This document shows positions 54,925 to 63,809 of a DNA stretch of 64,000 nt, in pieces. The notes below the pieces were generated by a model. It saw only the letters and a list, made by a program, of their open reading frames with translations. It was not told the origin of the DNA and searched no databases. The stretch's first letter is position 1; the number at the start of each line of letters is the position of its first letter. The translations under genes were made by a program, and so were the position numbers. This DNA comes from Streptomyces sp. NBC_00690. Its GTDB lineage: Bacteria > Actinomycetota > Actinomycetes > Streptomycetales > Streptomycetaceae. The stretch is taken from the NCBI RefSeq assembly GCF_036226685.1, contig NZ_CP109009.1:7529501-7593500 (forward strand). The letters are read 5' to 3'.

Positions 54925-56085
54925 TCACGCGGCGGGCTTGCCGGGCTGGTCGTGGGTGGCGCAGTGGATGCCACCGCCGCCCGAGGCGATCGTGTCGATC
55001 TCGATCGGCACGACGTCCCGCTCGGGGAAGTGCTCCCGGAGGATGCCGCGGGCGCGGTCATCCGCCTTGCGGTCGCCGAACCTGGGCATGAAGACGGCGT
55101 CGTTGGCGATGTAGAAGTTGGCGTACGTCGAGACGAAATCGTCGCCCTCGCCGGTGATCCTGTTCAGATCCGGCTGGGGCAGATCGATGACCTCGAAGCG
55201 CCGGCCGCGGGCGTCCGTCGCCCGTGACAGGACGGACTTCGCCTGGTCGGCGGAGCGCGACCAGGAGTCCGGCGGGGTGCTCGGGTGCGCTCGGTCCAGC
55301 AGGACCACGCCGGGTGCCGTGAAGCGCACGAGGCTGTCCACATGGGCGTCCGTGATGTCCTGTCCGCGCACACCCGCGAGCCAGATCACCTTCTCGACGC
55401 CCAGCGTCTGCTTGAGCTCCGCTTCGATTGTGTCCCGGCTCTTGCCCCGGTTCCGGTTGTCGTTGACGATCGAACTCTCGGTGATCAGCAGGGTGCCCTC
55501 GCCGTCGGGCTCGAAGGAGCCGCCTTCCGAGATGAGCGGTGCCTGCACCCGTGGGATCCGGTACTTCTGGAGCAGCGTACGGGCGACCAATGCGTCGTTC
55601 GCGTGTTCCTGCTTCTCGCCCCAGCCGTTGAAGTTGAAGTCCACCCCGACGACCTTGCCGCCCTCCTCCACGAAGACGGGGACGGTGTCGCGGGCCCAGA
55701 GGTCGTCCACCGCGAGCGGAATGACCTCGACCTGAGAGCCGCAGGCCCGCTGGGCCGCGCTCACCTGGGCGGGCCGGGCCATCATGACGACCGCCTCATA
55801 CTCGCCGACGGCTCGGGCGATCCTCGCGATGTCCTTCCGTACGTAGGGCAGGTCCTCCTCCCACACCGAGGACAGCGCCGGCCAGGACATGAAGGTGCGG
55901 GTGTGGCTCTCCCACTCGGCGCCGAGCCGCCGCCCCGGGCCCGTCGCAGCCTGCTGCGGTGAGTCGACGGGGCCGCTGGACCGTCCCCCTTCCCCGGAGG
56001 GGCCGCAGGCGGCTGCGGCAAAGACGACGGCGCCGAGCCCGGCGAGGGCACCCAGGGCACTCCGACGGGTGGGGGAGGGCTTCAC
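54925..56085 (-). CDS. Exported agmatine deiminase-family (guanidino-modifying) protein
   Basis: This 386-aa protein belongs to the agmatine/peptidyl-arginine deiminase family: EWESHTRTFMSWP, AVDDLWARDTVPVF, LISEGGSFEPDGEG, ITDAHVDSLVRF and GGGGIHCATHDQP with the catalytic Cys near the C-terminus. Unusually it starts with a Tat-like signal (TRRSALGALAGLGAVVFAAAAC) whose Ala-Ala-Ala-Cys is a lipobox, so it is probably an exported lipoprotein rather than cytosolic. GTG 56085 has GGAG at the right distance. The substrate outside the cell (agmatine, arginine or peptidyl-arginine) is unclear. Confidence 0.88.
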   Translation of the reverse strand: MKPSPTRRSALGALAGLGAVVFAAAACGPSGEGGRSSGPVDSPQQAATGPGRRLGAEWESHTRTFMSWPALSSVWEEDLPYVRKDIARIARAVGEYEAVVMMARPAQVSAAQRACGSQVEVIPLAVDDLWARDTVPVFVEEGGKVVGVDFNFNGWGEKQEHANDALVARTLLQKYRIPRVQAPLISEGGSFEPDGEGTLLITESSIVNDNRNRGKSRDTIEAELKQTLGVEKVIWLAGVRGQDITDAHVDSLVRFTAPGVVLLDRAHPSTPPDSWSRSADQAKSVLSRATDARGRRFEVIDLPQPDLNRITGEGDDFVSTYANFYIANDAVFMPRFGDRKADDRARGILREHFPERDVVPIEIDTIASGGGGIHCATHDQPGKPAA

Positions 56086-56441
56086 AATGGGACTCCGATC
56101 GTGGGACTGGGGCGGAACGAGCAGATCCGGCCCGGGCGGCGGCGCGAGCCCCTGGGACAAGGGTGCGCGCCCAAAGCCGCGAAAGGCAGCAATTCAGGAT
56201 GAAAAGCGCAATGGCCCGATGTCGCCACTGTGACACTGACTGAAAATTCAGTCAAACTCGGAACTGGCCGAAGAGGCCGGTAGGGCCGGCCTTGCGCGCC
56301 TCGTCGATCGGGTGTCCCCAAGAGCGTTGAGTGCAGAGCAGCGGTTTCTGCCCACCATGCGGTCCGTGCAGGTCATGGGCCCGCACATCCGGTGACAGGC
56401 TGCATACGCCTGCTCGGTGGCGCCCGGGTAAGGTGCGGACC
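56086..56441. promoter_or_regulatory. Divergent promoter region with candidate TetR operator
   Basis: This 356-base gap between divergent genes contains ACTGAAAATTCAGT, a perfect 14-base palindrome except for the centre step, at about 56238-56251. It is markedly AT-rich for this genome. Such dyads commonly bind TetR-type dimers and overlap promoters. No gene was found. Confidence 0.55.
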
Positions 56442-57023
56442 ATGGCGTCTCGCAGCACTCAGATCCTCGAAGCCGCCGCCCGGGTGATCGCTCGGCGCGG
56501 TGTCCGAGGGCTGCGCGTGGAGGAACTCGCGGCCGAAGCCGGTGTCTCCACCGCCCTGATCTACTACCACTTCAAGGACCGTACGGGCGTCCTGCGCCAG
56601 ACCCTCGAATTCATCAGCGACCGTGCCGAGCGCTACACGAACGACCGTGATCCGGACGACCCGCCGCTGACTGCGCAGGAGGAGTTGGCGGACTCCCTCC
56701 TGTTGGAGCTACAGGACACCGCGGAGGTTCGGGAGAACAGCTCTGCCTGGGGCGAGCTGAGGGCGAGCGCCGTTTTCGACGAGGTGCTGCGCGAGGACCT
56801 CGCCAAGGCCACCCTCGTATGGGTACAGGAGGTCGCCGTCCTGTTGGGCCGGGCCCGACCGGAGGCAACTGCCTCGTCGCTCTCCGCCGCCGCCGAAAGA
56901 CTCACCGCCCTGCTGGAGGGACTCAGCATGCGATGGCTCAGCGACGGCATCACGATCGCCCGTGCACGCGAGCTGATGCGCGGCGCCATCGATGCCGAAC
57001 TCACCGGGCTCCGGCAGAGCTGA
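56442..57023 (+). CDS. TetR-family transcriptional regulator
   Basis: This 193-aa protein has an N-terminal TetR helix-turn-helix (ILEAAARVIARRGVRGLRVEELAAEAGVSTALIYYHFKDRTGVL) and a helical ligand-binding domain. It diverges from the agmatine deiminase-family gene across 356 bases, a layout in which it may control that gene. Its ligand is unknown. Within the gap the stretch ACTGAAAATTCAGT (about 56236-56250) is a clear dyad and a candidate operator. Confidence 0.9.
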   Translation: MASRSTQILEAAARVIARRGVRGLRVEELAAEAGVSTALIYYHFKDRTGVLRQTLEFISDRAERYTNDRDPDDPPLTAQEELADSLLLELQDTAEVRENSSAWGELRASAVFDEVLREDLAKATLVWVQEVAVLLGRARPEATASSLSAAAERLTALLEGLSMRWLSDGITIARARELMRGAIDAELTGLRQS

Positions 57024-57098
57024 GCTGATCGCTGAACACCCTCGGGCAGGGGCAGGGCAGGATCGCCGCCGTCCGGGCGCCCGGGCGCTGACGCAGCG

Positions 57099-58376
57099 TC
57101 AGTTCCGCGGCCGGCCGCACAGCTGGTCCAGGGCGAAAGCCCCCGCCTCCGCCTGCAAGGTCCGCTCCGCTTCCAACTGGCCCAGCAGACCATTGAGCAG
57201 GGCGTCGTCCTCCGGCGTCTGGAGAAACTCCAGCACGGCCCGTTGGAAGGCACCGCGCAGCGTGGAGGGCATGGCGTCGGAGGCATCGAAGCAGATCTCG
57301 TCCGCCCCCGCGAAGAGCTTCAACACCGCCGACGTACCCGCCGTCACCGGCTTCGGCCCCGTACCGCCATCGGGAAACAACGGGCGCTCCGCCGGTTTGG
57401 CCGCCGTCGCCCAGTCGTTGCGGGTCCTGCGGTCGATCAGCTGCGCCATCAACTCCCACGCCGCGCCACTGGAGGTGAACACCGCCGCCATGTCGCCCGA
57501 CACCTCGAAGACTCGCGGGCCGCCCCTCGGCAACCCCGGTACGACATCGGAGGTGGCGGCCGGGAGCACATCGTCGCCGTAGTGGCGGCGGATGAAGGAA
57601 CCCTGGTGTTCATGGGTGCAGTCACCGCGGTTCAACAGCCCGTACCCGCCATCACCCAGATCATCGAAGGGCGTAGAGACCGCCGCTGCCCCCGCTCCGG
57701 GGCCGCCCGCCACGAGGAGCTTGCGCCACGCCTTCCATGCGTCCTTCACCCGTGGGTCGTTCCAGGCGATCTCCCCGACCGCCCAGCGCTCGTACACCTG
57801 GGGGCCGTGGAGTTGCAGGAGCAGATCCTCGATCCAGTCCGTACCCGGCCACCCCGAGGTGGCGCCCGATGCCATGCCCAGACACCATCGGGGCTTCGCG
57901 GCCGCTTCACCCGGACGACTCCACACGATGCTCTTGAGGTCCACCCGCACCGGCACCCCGTAGGCGTGCTGCCGCTGCTCCCCGTTCTCATCGAGGAGTG
58001 TGATCCTGGGCGCCCATGGGGCGATCGCGGCCCCTGCCAGCCTCTCCGGCAGCGGTTTGGCGTCACCTTCGCGGGCGTACTCGGCCAACTCGCCCTGACC
58101 GTTGAGGATCGCCACATCGGGCGGTGAGTCGGTGCGGAGTTGGGCGACCAGTGTCTCCCGCAGGGAGCGGGTGCCCTCGTACACGTACCGCGTCCCGGTG
58201 CGCTTGCTGATCTTCGCCAGCGTCGCTTCGAACGGCTTCTCCTCGCCGTCGGTCCATGGCCCGAGGACCACCAGGGTCCGTTGTTCGTCGGTCGAGCAAC
58301 TGGCGGAGGCGAGCGTGGAAACGGCCAGTAGGGCGCAGACCAGAGCGGAACGCAACAGCGGGCGGGACCTCTTCAC
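57099..58376 (-). CDS. Solute-binding lipoprotein of the PknG-like operon
   Basis: This 425-aa protein has a signal peptide and lipobox (SASC) followed by a family 1 solute-binding fold (LVVLGPWTDGEEKPFEATLAKISKRTGTRY, LRTDSPPDVAILNGQGELAEYAREG, YGVPVRVDLKSIVWSRP, FTSSGAAWELMAQLIDRR). GTG 58376 overlaps the stop of the membrane-protein gene. In the mycobacterial operon of the same layout the lipoprotein GlnH senses aspartate/glutamate for PknG. Here the fold looks like the sugar/oligosaccharide class, so a different ligand is expected. No ABC permease is nearby, supporting a sensor role. Confidence 0.82.
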   Translation of the reverse strand: MKRSRPLLRSALVCALLAVSTLASASCSTDEQRTLVVLGPWTDGEEKPFEATLAKISKRTGTRYVYEGTRSLRETLVAQLRTDSPPDVAILNGQGELAEYAREGDAKPLPERLAGAAIAPWAPRITLLDENGEQRQHAYGVPVRVDLKSIVWSRPGEAAAKPRWCLGMASGATSGWPGTDWIEDLLLQLHGPQVYERWAVGEIAWNDPRVKDAWKAWRKLLVAGGPGAGAAAVSTPFDDLGDGGYGLLNRGDCTHEHQGSFIRRHYGDDVLPAATSDVVPGLPRGGPRVFEVSGDMAAVFTSSGAAWELMAQLIDRRTRNDWATAAKPAERPLFPDGGTGPKPVTAGTSAVLKLFAGADEICFDASDAMPSTLRGAFQRAVLEFLQTPEDDALLNGLLGQLEAERTLQAEAGAFALDQLCGRPRN

Positions 58377-59566
58377 AACGTCCTCCAGTGGATCGCCAAG
58401 TGTCTGCGGCCGTAGTGGAAGAGTGTGAACCCGCAGGCGAGTGCACCCGCAGCGCCCAGGGCGAGGCCCACGGAGACGATCAGCGTCCATTCCTGCGGAT
58501 GGGCGTTCCCCAGGTCGGCCGAGAGACGCTCGGCCTCACCCTCGATCCTGGCGTCGGTTCCGATCTCGTTCTTGATCTCGTCCTTGATCCCGGTGTTCGC
58601 CCCGTGCGGAACCGCGATCCGTCCGAGCCGCTCGGCCATGTCGCGCACATGGTGCTGCGCACGGTGCTGACCGGCGATGCCGAATGCCACCATCACCAGC
58701 GCCAGGACGACCGGGACCGTGTGGACCGTCAGCAAGGGGCTCCGCACGCGCAACTGCCCGCGGATGAAGTCGAGCGTGCCCACGACGAGGAACAGGAAGA
58801 GCAACGAGACCAGCACGGCGGCCGATGCGGTGGTCGCGGACAGCGGGCCCCACCCCGACAGGTCGGCGGTGTCGGTGCGAAGCTCGTGCTCCAGAGTCCG
58901 AATGCGATCCAGCACGGCGGTGGAAGCGGCCCGGCCCCTGCCGTCGCCCAGAAGTCCCGATGCGTACTCCAGGCCGGCACGGCGCAGTCCGTCGTTGTCG
59001 TGGTGGCTGTTCGCCCAGTTGATCCAGTCGTCATAGGCGACGACCAGCCCCGACACCACTCGGATCTCCTGCTCCTGGGCCCTGCTCAGAGCCCGTGTCT
59101 GGGCCGCGTTGTTCAGGCTTTGGGACGCCTCGGTCAGCAACGAGGGATAGCGCTCGCCGAGCCCGACGAGATCGGTCTGCGGGAGCGGGGCGCCATCGCG
59201 CGAGCCCAGACGGCGCCCGGCCTCGTACTGCGCGAGCGTCAGCGAAACCCGGGCGTGGGTCAGTTCGACCAGGGCGGGGGAGTGGCGGTCGCGCAACTGT
59301 TCGGTACGGCCGTGGAGATGGAAGTACGCGGTCGCCGCGAGGGTCAGGACCGTGAGGGACACGGTGGGTAACAGCAGCATCCTGCCCAGCAGGAACTGGG
59401 CGGTCGGCTTGCGGTCGTCCCCGGGCGTACGGCCCGACGCCCAACGCCACAGCATGCGCCCCGCCGCATGCCAGGCGGCAGGTCGCACCAGGCGGTGCAG
59501 CAGGCGTCCGGGGATCTGTCGGACGGGGTGGGGTGTGTCCGGAGCGCGGGATCGGCGGTCGGTCAT
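58373..59566 (-). CDS. Membrane relay protein, GlnX-like in position
   Basis: This 397-aa protein has a basic cytoplasmic tail of about 60 residues and a first membrane segment near FLLGRMLLLPTVSLTVLTLAATAYF. A loop of roughly 165 residues, presumably outside the membrane, follows. Further segments are ASAAVLVSLLFLFLVVGTLDFI and VHTVPVVLALVMVAFGIAG, then a second loop and a last segment near the C-terminus. The large outside loop suits contact with the lipoprotein partner. It overlaps both neighbours by ATGA/GTGA. It has no recognised enzymatic motif. Its likely role is to pass ligand binding to the cytosolic kinase, by analogy with GlnX. Confidence 0.72.
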   Translation of the reverse strand: MTDRRSRAPDTPHPVRQIPGRLLHRLVRPAAWHAAGRMLWRWASGRTPGDDRKPTAQFLLGRMLLLPTVSLTVLTLAATAYFHLHGRTEQLRDRHSPALVELTHARVSLTLAQYEAGRRLGSRDGAPLPQTDLVGLGERYPSLLTEASQSLNNAAQTRALSRAQEQEIRVVSGLVVAYDDWINWANSHHDNDGLRRAGLEYASGLLGDGRGRAASTAVLDRIRTLEHELRTDTADLSGWGPLSATTASAAVLVSLLFLFLVVGTLDFIRGQLRVRSPLLTVHTVPVVLALVMVAFGIAGQHRAQHHVRDMAERLGRIAVPHGANTGIKDEIKNEIGTDARIEGEAERLSADLGNAHPQEWTLIVSVGLALGAAGALACGFTLFHYGRRHLAIHWRTL

Positions 59567-62500
59567 GGCTGCCCACCCTGTCGGTTCTGTCGGGACTTCC
59601 GGGACGGCAACCAGCTGCGGAACAGCTCATGCCGTGGTTCGCCGCGGCGGTGGCTCAAACCGAAGGGGCGGGTGCGGTACGCGTTGTCCACCAGGGCTTC
59701 GGCCAGCTCCCGGTTCTCGGGCCGCGGAGCGAGCGGCACTTCCTCGGACAGCCCGAGGTAGCAGGTCGCCAACTCCTCCCTCAGCTCGCGTTCCGACAGG
59801 GGGGCGGGGATGGTCTCCGGCAGTCGCGCGAGCTGCCGATGGAGTGCGGCGAGTGGCGATTCGTACTCCGGGTCCTGCCCTGCCCCGTCGTCCGTCGGTG
59901 GCGCAGGCTCGGGCTGGGCGCCGATGACCAGTTGGAGCAGGAGTTCCTGTAGGTCGGCGCGCAGCCGTGCCTGGGCGTGCCGGTCGGTGAGCCCCTCTTT
60001 GAGGGTGAGCCGGTGTAGCGCCACCCAGGCCCTTCGGGCGGCGGCCACGGTGGGCGGGGAGCCGTCGGCGGGCGGGTCGGCGAGGATGCGCACCATGGCG
60101 GTTCGGGCGGCGGTGCGGTGGCGTGAATCGGCGGGTACCGCGCCGAGGCAGTTGAGGGCGAGTTGCGGTCTGCCGTTGGCGAGGTGGATGCGCGCGAGAC
60201 CGAAGGCGGCACCGCCGAGCGCTCGATTCCGGTGCCACACCGCCCCGTAGAACGCAATGGCCTCCTTGGGACGGCCGAGGAACTCATGGCAGTAGCCGAG
60301 CGCGAGCTTGGGCGCGTACTCGCCGGGGATCGCGGCGTAGACCCGATCGAAGCACTCCAACGCCGATTCCACCTCGGCACGGGAGAGATGGAGCAGCCCG
60401 CGGTGCCAGGGCAACCGCCAGTCGTACGCGCCGAGCGCGCCGATGGCGGCCTTGGCCCTGGTCAGTTCCCACTGGGCGGCGTCGCGTTCGGCGAGGGCCT
60501 CGCCGGGATGGTCGCGGGCGATCTCCAGATGGAGGCGACAGCGCAGCAGCGCTCGTTCCGGTGACTCGTCCCAGGCGCTGCTGAGTTGGAGCAGTCCCGC
60601 CGGATCGTCGTAGGAGGTGCGTTGGAGTTCGGTCCAGTTCTCGTCGGCGCCGTCCGGTTTGGGCAGCGGGAGCCCCAGGGCCACGTCCGCAGGGCGGGGC
60701 GGCCGGGCGGTCAGGCGCCGTTTGGTGTTGCCGCCGTGCCGCCACTGGTCGAGCGGTGGCGCCTTGCCGAGTTCGCCGTCGAGCGCTGCGGGTGCCGCGG
60801 CGAACAGCGGCGACGGCTCGAAGGTCTCTTCACCGAGCCGAAGGGAACGCAACTCCCGCAGAACTCCGCGCAGTTGTACGGACATCTCCTCCGCGGATGC
60901 GAAACGCTCCTCGGGCAGCGCGGCTGTGGCCCGGGTCAGCACCCTCCGCAGCGAGGTCGTGCCCAGGCCGGACGGATCTTCGGGTGCCTGGTCGAGAAGC
61001 GTTTGGAGGACCGCGCCGACGGCGTAGAGATCGGCCGGAACGGTCATGCGGGTCGATGCGTGCAGTTCGGGAGCCGGATAGGTCACGGGGCCCGGTGCGC
61101 CGATGGCACGCACCCCGGCGACGTCGATCAGTTTGATGCCGTCCCCGCAGTGGATCACATTGCTGAGGGAGAGGTCCCCGTAGACGAACTTCCGCTCGAC
61201 GTGCAGATAGGTGAGCGCATCCAGGATGCGCAGCCCGTAGGCCGCGATGAACTCATGCACCCGGTAGTCGTGGAAGGGCTCGATCCGCTGCGCGATCTGG
61301 TCGGCGACCCAGTGCAGCGGAGCACCGTCGGCGAACTCCATCACGATGAACTTGGCAGTGCTCGCCGGATGGCTGGGGTGTTTGGCATAGTTGAAGACCT
61401 TGATGATGGAGGGGTGGTTGAGGCTGACGAGCCGAAGCCGTTCCATCAGCGCGGTCTTCATGGCACTCGGATCATCCGGATCGCGCACCCCCTTCAGGGC
61501 GACCGCCCGTTCCTCCAGCATCTGATCGCGGGCGAGGTAGACCTGGCCGTAGCTGCCCTGCCCGAGTCGGCCGACGACCCGGTACTGCTGGTGGAGTTCC
61601 TGCCCCCGCAGGAGCACTGCGCCACCAGCGCTCTCGGACTCGATGTCGGGGTCGGGTTCGACGAAGTCATCCGGATCTCCCACGGTGATGTGCGGGAGAT
61701 CGGTGAGCCCGTCACCCGGCGGGAGCACCAGGTATCCGCGCGATTCACGCGGCAGGTCCAGGGCTTGCACGGCGTCTTCCACCGCGGTGCGCAGCCGGAA
61801 CAGGTCATGGCAGAGTGCTGCGCTGTTGTGCAGGGCTCCGTCGCGCCGCAACTGCGCCAACTGCGCGGCGAGTCGCAGCGACGCAGGTTCGCTGTCCGGG
61901 CGGGGACGCTGCCCGGTCCTGGCCTCCGCCAGCCTGCGGTCCCTGTGCTCCAGTTCGGCGAGCAGGCCCAGCCGTACGGCGACGGCAGCCGCTCGGCGCT
62001 CCGCCCAACGGGGGTCGAGGAGTTCATCGGCGACTCGCTCCAGCAGGGGGGAGCGGGGGTCGCGAAAGATCAGCAGCAGTCGGCTGTGTCCGGGCTTGAG
62101 CAGTGCGTGGAGCAGCGGCAGCACCGCTTCCCCGGTCGGCTCGGCCCGGTCGACGGAGAGGAAGGCCGCCGAGAGCGGTGGGCCGTCGGCGGCGATGCGT
62201 TCCAGCAGTCGGGCCGGATCTGCGGTCGGTGCGGTCTGTCCGGTCGGGGTGTCGAGCCCGGCCCGAGCAGCCGTGCGGGCGATGAGCTTGCCTGCCGTCC
62301 AGCCCGTCGCGTCCAGCGCGAGGTCGATGGAGCCGGCCAGCGGCTCCCTTGCTCCCGTACCGGGCCATGCGCGGGGGCTGCGTTCACGGTCGGCCAGGAT
62401 GAGTGTGGAGTGGATGACGGAGAGGGCGTCGAGGTCGTTGTCTGCGGCGAAGGCCAACTCCACGGGTTCCAGGACGCCTGGCGGGTTCCGGCTCGATTCG

Positions 62501-63411
62501 CCGGAGCCTGTCGGACCGATGCCGGGACCGACGGGGGTTCGTTGCGACGGTGCTGAGCCCCTCCCGGTACCACTGCCGGTACCGGCCGCAGAACTGCCTT
62601 CGCCGAGCCATTGGGTCATGGTGTGCCGGAGGCCGAGCGCGCGCTCCGGGGCCCGTGGGGTGAGTGCGAGCGGGATGGTGTGGGACACGGCGCGCGGCCC
62701 CGACACCAGCAGATCGAGTTCGTCGGACGGCAGGTGCCGCAGGATCGTCTCGGTCGGGATCATATAGGCGTGGCTCAGGGCGACGGGTACCCGTTCGGTG
62801 CCGTGCTGGTGCACCAGGATGCCGATGACCCCACCGGTGCGGCTGTGCACCACGCCGCTACCGCTGAAGCCGTGCCGTACGACGTAGGGCGCCGATTCCG
62901 GGTCGAGTTGTACCCATTCGGGATAGAGCCCCGGGCCGCCGCGACCCATGAGCCGGGCGTTGATGTCCTCCCCGCCCGGGAGGTCCTGCGGATAGCCGAC
63001 CGTGTGGACCAGTTCATTGCGCGCCGGTATCTGGCGGTGGAGGACCGCCGGCCTCACCGTCGGCTCCTCGACCAATCGCAGCAGGGCGAGGTCCGCACTG
63101 TGGCGCGAGGTGGGCGGTCGAAGGTGCTCGGTCAACACCTCGGCTCGCAGCGGATGGGGCACGGCCGGGCCGGCGGCGGGAAACTCGGCGTACACGTGTT
63201 CCAGCGGCTGGGGCGGCTGGGTGTCGTTCGAACCGTCCCGCAGGGTACGACGCGGCTGGAGTACGACATGGGCGCAGGTCAGCACCAGACCGCCGGGCAG
63301 AAGCACTCCCGCTCCCAGGGGCGCTGCCCCGCGGGTCTGGCCCTGGGACAGTCGAACCCGCCAACAGCCGTCGCGTACCGCAGTATCGGAAGTTCCCTCG
63401 GGCTCCCTCAT
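59563..63411 (-). CDS. Trypsin-like protease / PknG-like Ser-Thr kinase / TPR multidomain protein
   Basis: This 1282-aa protein has an N-terminal trypsin-like domain with His48 (LTCAHVV), Asp107 (SADLALLRL) and Ser183 (GFSGSGV). A roughly 400-residue middle region resembles a degenerate NTPase. A kinase domain has the P-loop GRLGQGSYGQVYLARD and Lys640 (AVALKGV), the catalytic Asp746 in YGDLSLSN and the DFG-equivalent Asp763 in IDVAG. Note DLSLSN where DLKPEN is usual. The C-terminal third is a TPR array (WRLPWHRGLLHLSRAEVESALECFDRVYAAIPGEYAPKLALGY) close to that of PknG. No membrane segment. Its stop overlaps the membrane gene. Confidence 0.88.
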   Translation of the reverse strand: MREPEGTSDTAVRDGCWRVRLSQGQTRGAAPLGAGVLLPGGLVLTCAHVVLQPRRTLRDGSNDTQPPQPLEHVYAEFPAAGPAVPHPLRAEVLTEHLRPPTSRHSADLALLRLVEEPTVRPAVLHRQIPARNELVHTVGYPQDLPGGEDINARLMGRGGPGLYPEWVQLDPESAPYVVRHGFSGSGVVHSRTGGVIGILVHQHGTERVPVALSHAYMIPTETILRHLPSDELDLLVSGPRAVSHTIPLALTPRAPERALGLRHTMTQWLGEGSSAAGTGSGTGRGSAPSQRTPVGPGIGPTGSGESSRNPPGVLEPVELAFAADNDLDALSVIHSTLILADRERSPRAWPGTGAREPLAGSIDLALDATGWTAGKLIARTAARAGLDTPTGQTAPTADPARLLERIAADGPPLSAAFLSVDRAEPTGEAVLPLLHALLKPGHSRLLLIFRDPRSPLLERVADELLDPRWAERRAAAVAVRLGLLAELEHRDRRLAEARTGQRPRPDSEPASLRLAAQLAQLRRDGALHNSAALCHDLFRLRTAVEDAVQALDLPRESRGYLVLPPGDGLTDLPHITVGDPDDFVEPDPDIESESAGGAVLLRGQELHQQYRVVGRLGQGSYGQVYLARDQMLEERAVALKGVRDPDDPSAMKTALMERLRLVSLNHPSIIKVFNYAKHPSHPASTAKFIVMEFADGAPLHWVADQIAQRIEPFHDYRVHEFIAAYGLRILDALTYLHVERKFVYGDLSLSNVIHCGDGIKLIDVAGVRAIGAPGPVTYPAPELHASTRMTVPADLYAVGAVLQTLLDQAPEDPSGLGTTSLRRVLTRATAALPEERFASAEEMSVQLRGVLRELRSLRLGEETFEPSPLFAAAPAALDGELGKAPPLDQWRHGGNTKRRLTARPPRPADVALGLPLPKPDGADENWTELQRTSYDDPAGLLQLSSAWDESPERALLRCRLHLEIARDHPGEALAERDAAQWELTRAKAAIGALGAYDWRLPWHRGLLHLSRAEVESALECFDRVYAAIPGEYAPKLALGYCHEFLGRPKEAIAFYGAVWHRNRALGGAAFGLARIHLANGRPQLALNCLGAVPADSRHRTAARTAMVRILADPPADGSPPTVAAARRAWVALHRLTLKEGLTDRHAQARLRADLQELLLQLVIGAQPEPAPPTDDGAGQDPEYESPLAALHRQLARLPETIPAPLSERELREELATCYLGLSEEVPLAPRPENRELAEALVDNAYRTRPFGLSHRRGEPRHELFRSWLPSRKSRQNRQGGQP

Positions 63412-63473
63412 ACTCCGCAACAATAACCACGATGGGTGGCGATCCGCCCCCGTAGTGTCACGAGAGGGCCGCG

Positions 63474-63809
63474 ATGAGCGCAAGTGGTGTACGGGGCGGG
63501 CACGAAGGCGACGAGACCGCTGGACTGGCCGATGTGATCGGCCGTATCCGGGAGGAGTTGGAAGCGGCGCAGCGTAATGCCGAGCACAGCAGGCTCCGCT
63601 TCCTGGTGGAGCGCGTGGACGTCGAATTCGCGGTACAGATCCGGCAGGAGGGCAACGGCAGGGGTGGTCTGCGCATCGGTGTGCTGACCGCTGAGGCGGG
63701 GGCCTCGGTGTCGCGTGAGAGGACCCACCGGATCGCCATAGAGCTGAAGCCGCACGACCGGGACGACCGGCCGGAAGGGCCGGGCATCAGCGTGGGCGGT
63801 CCGCGCTGA
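63474..63809 (+). CDS. Trypco2 (trypsin-co-occurring domain 2) protein
   Basis: This 111-aa protein (GLADVIGRIREELEAAQRNAEHSRLRFLVERVDVEFAVQIRQEG...GLRIGVL...RTHRIAIELKPH) matches the trypco2 domain. That domain was described by comparative genomics as accompanying trypsin-like proteases in actinobacterial conflict and effector-associated systems. It is divergent from the protease/kinase gene across only 62 bases, which supports a functional link. A purine-rich ribosome site (GAGAGGG) precedes the ATG. Its molecular function is not established. Confidence 0.82.
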   Translation: MSASGVRGGHEGDETAGLADVIGRIREELEAAQRNAEHSRLRFLVERVDVEFAVQIRQEGNGRGGLRIGVLTAEAGASVSRERTHRIAIELKPHDRDDRPEGPGISVGGPR

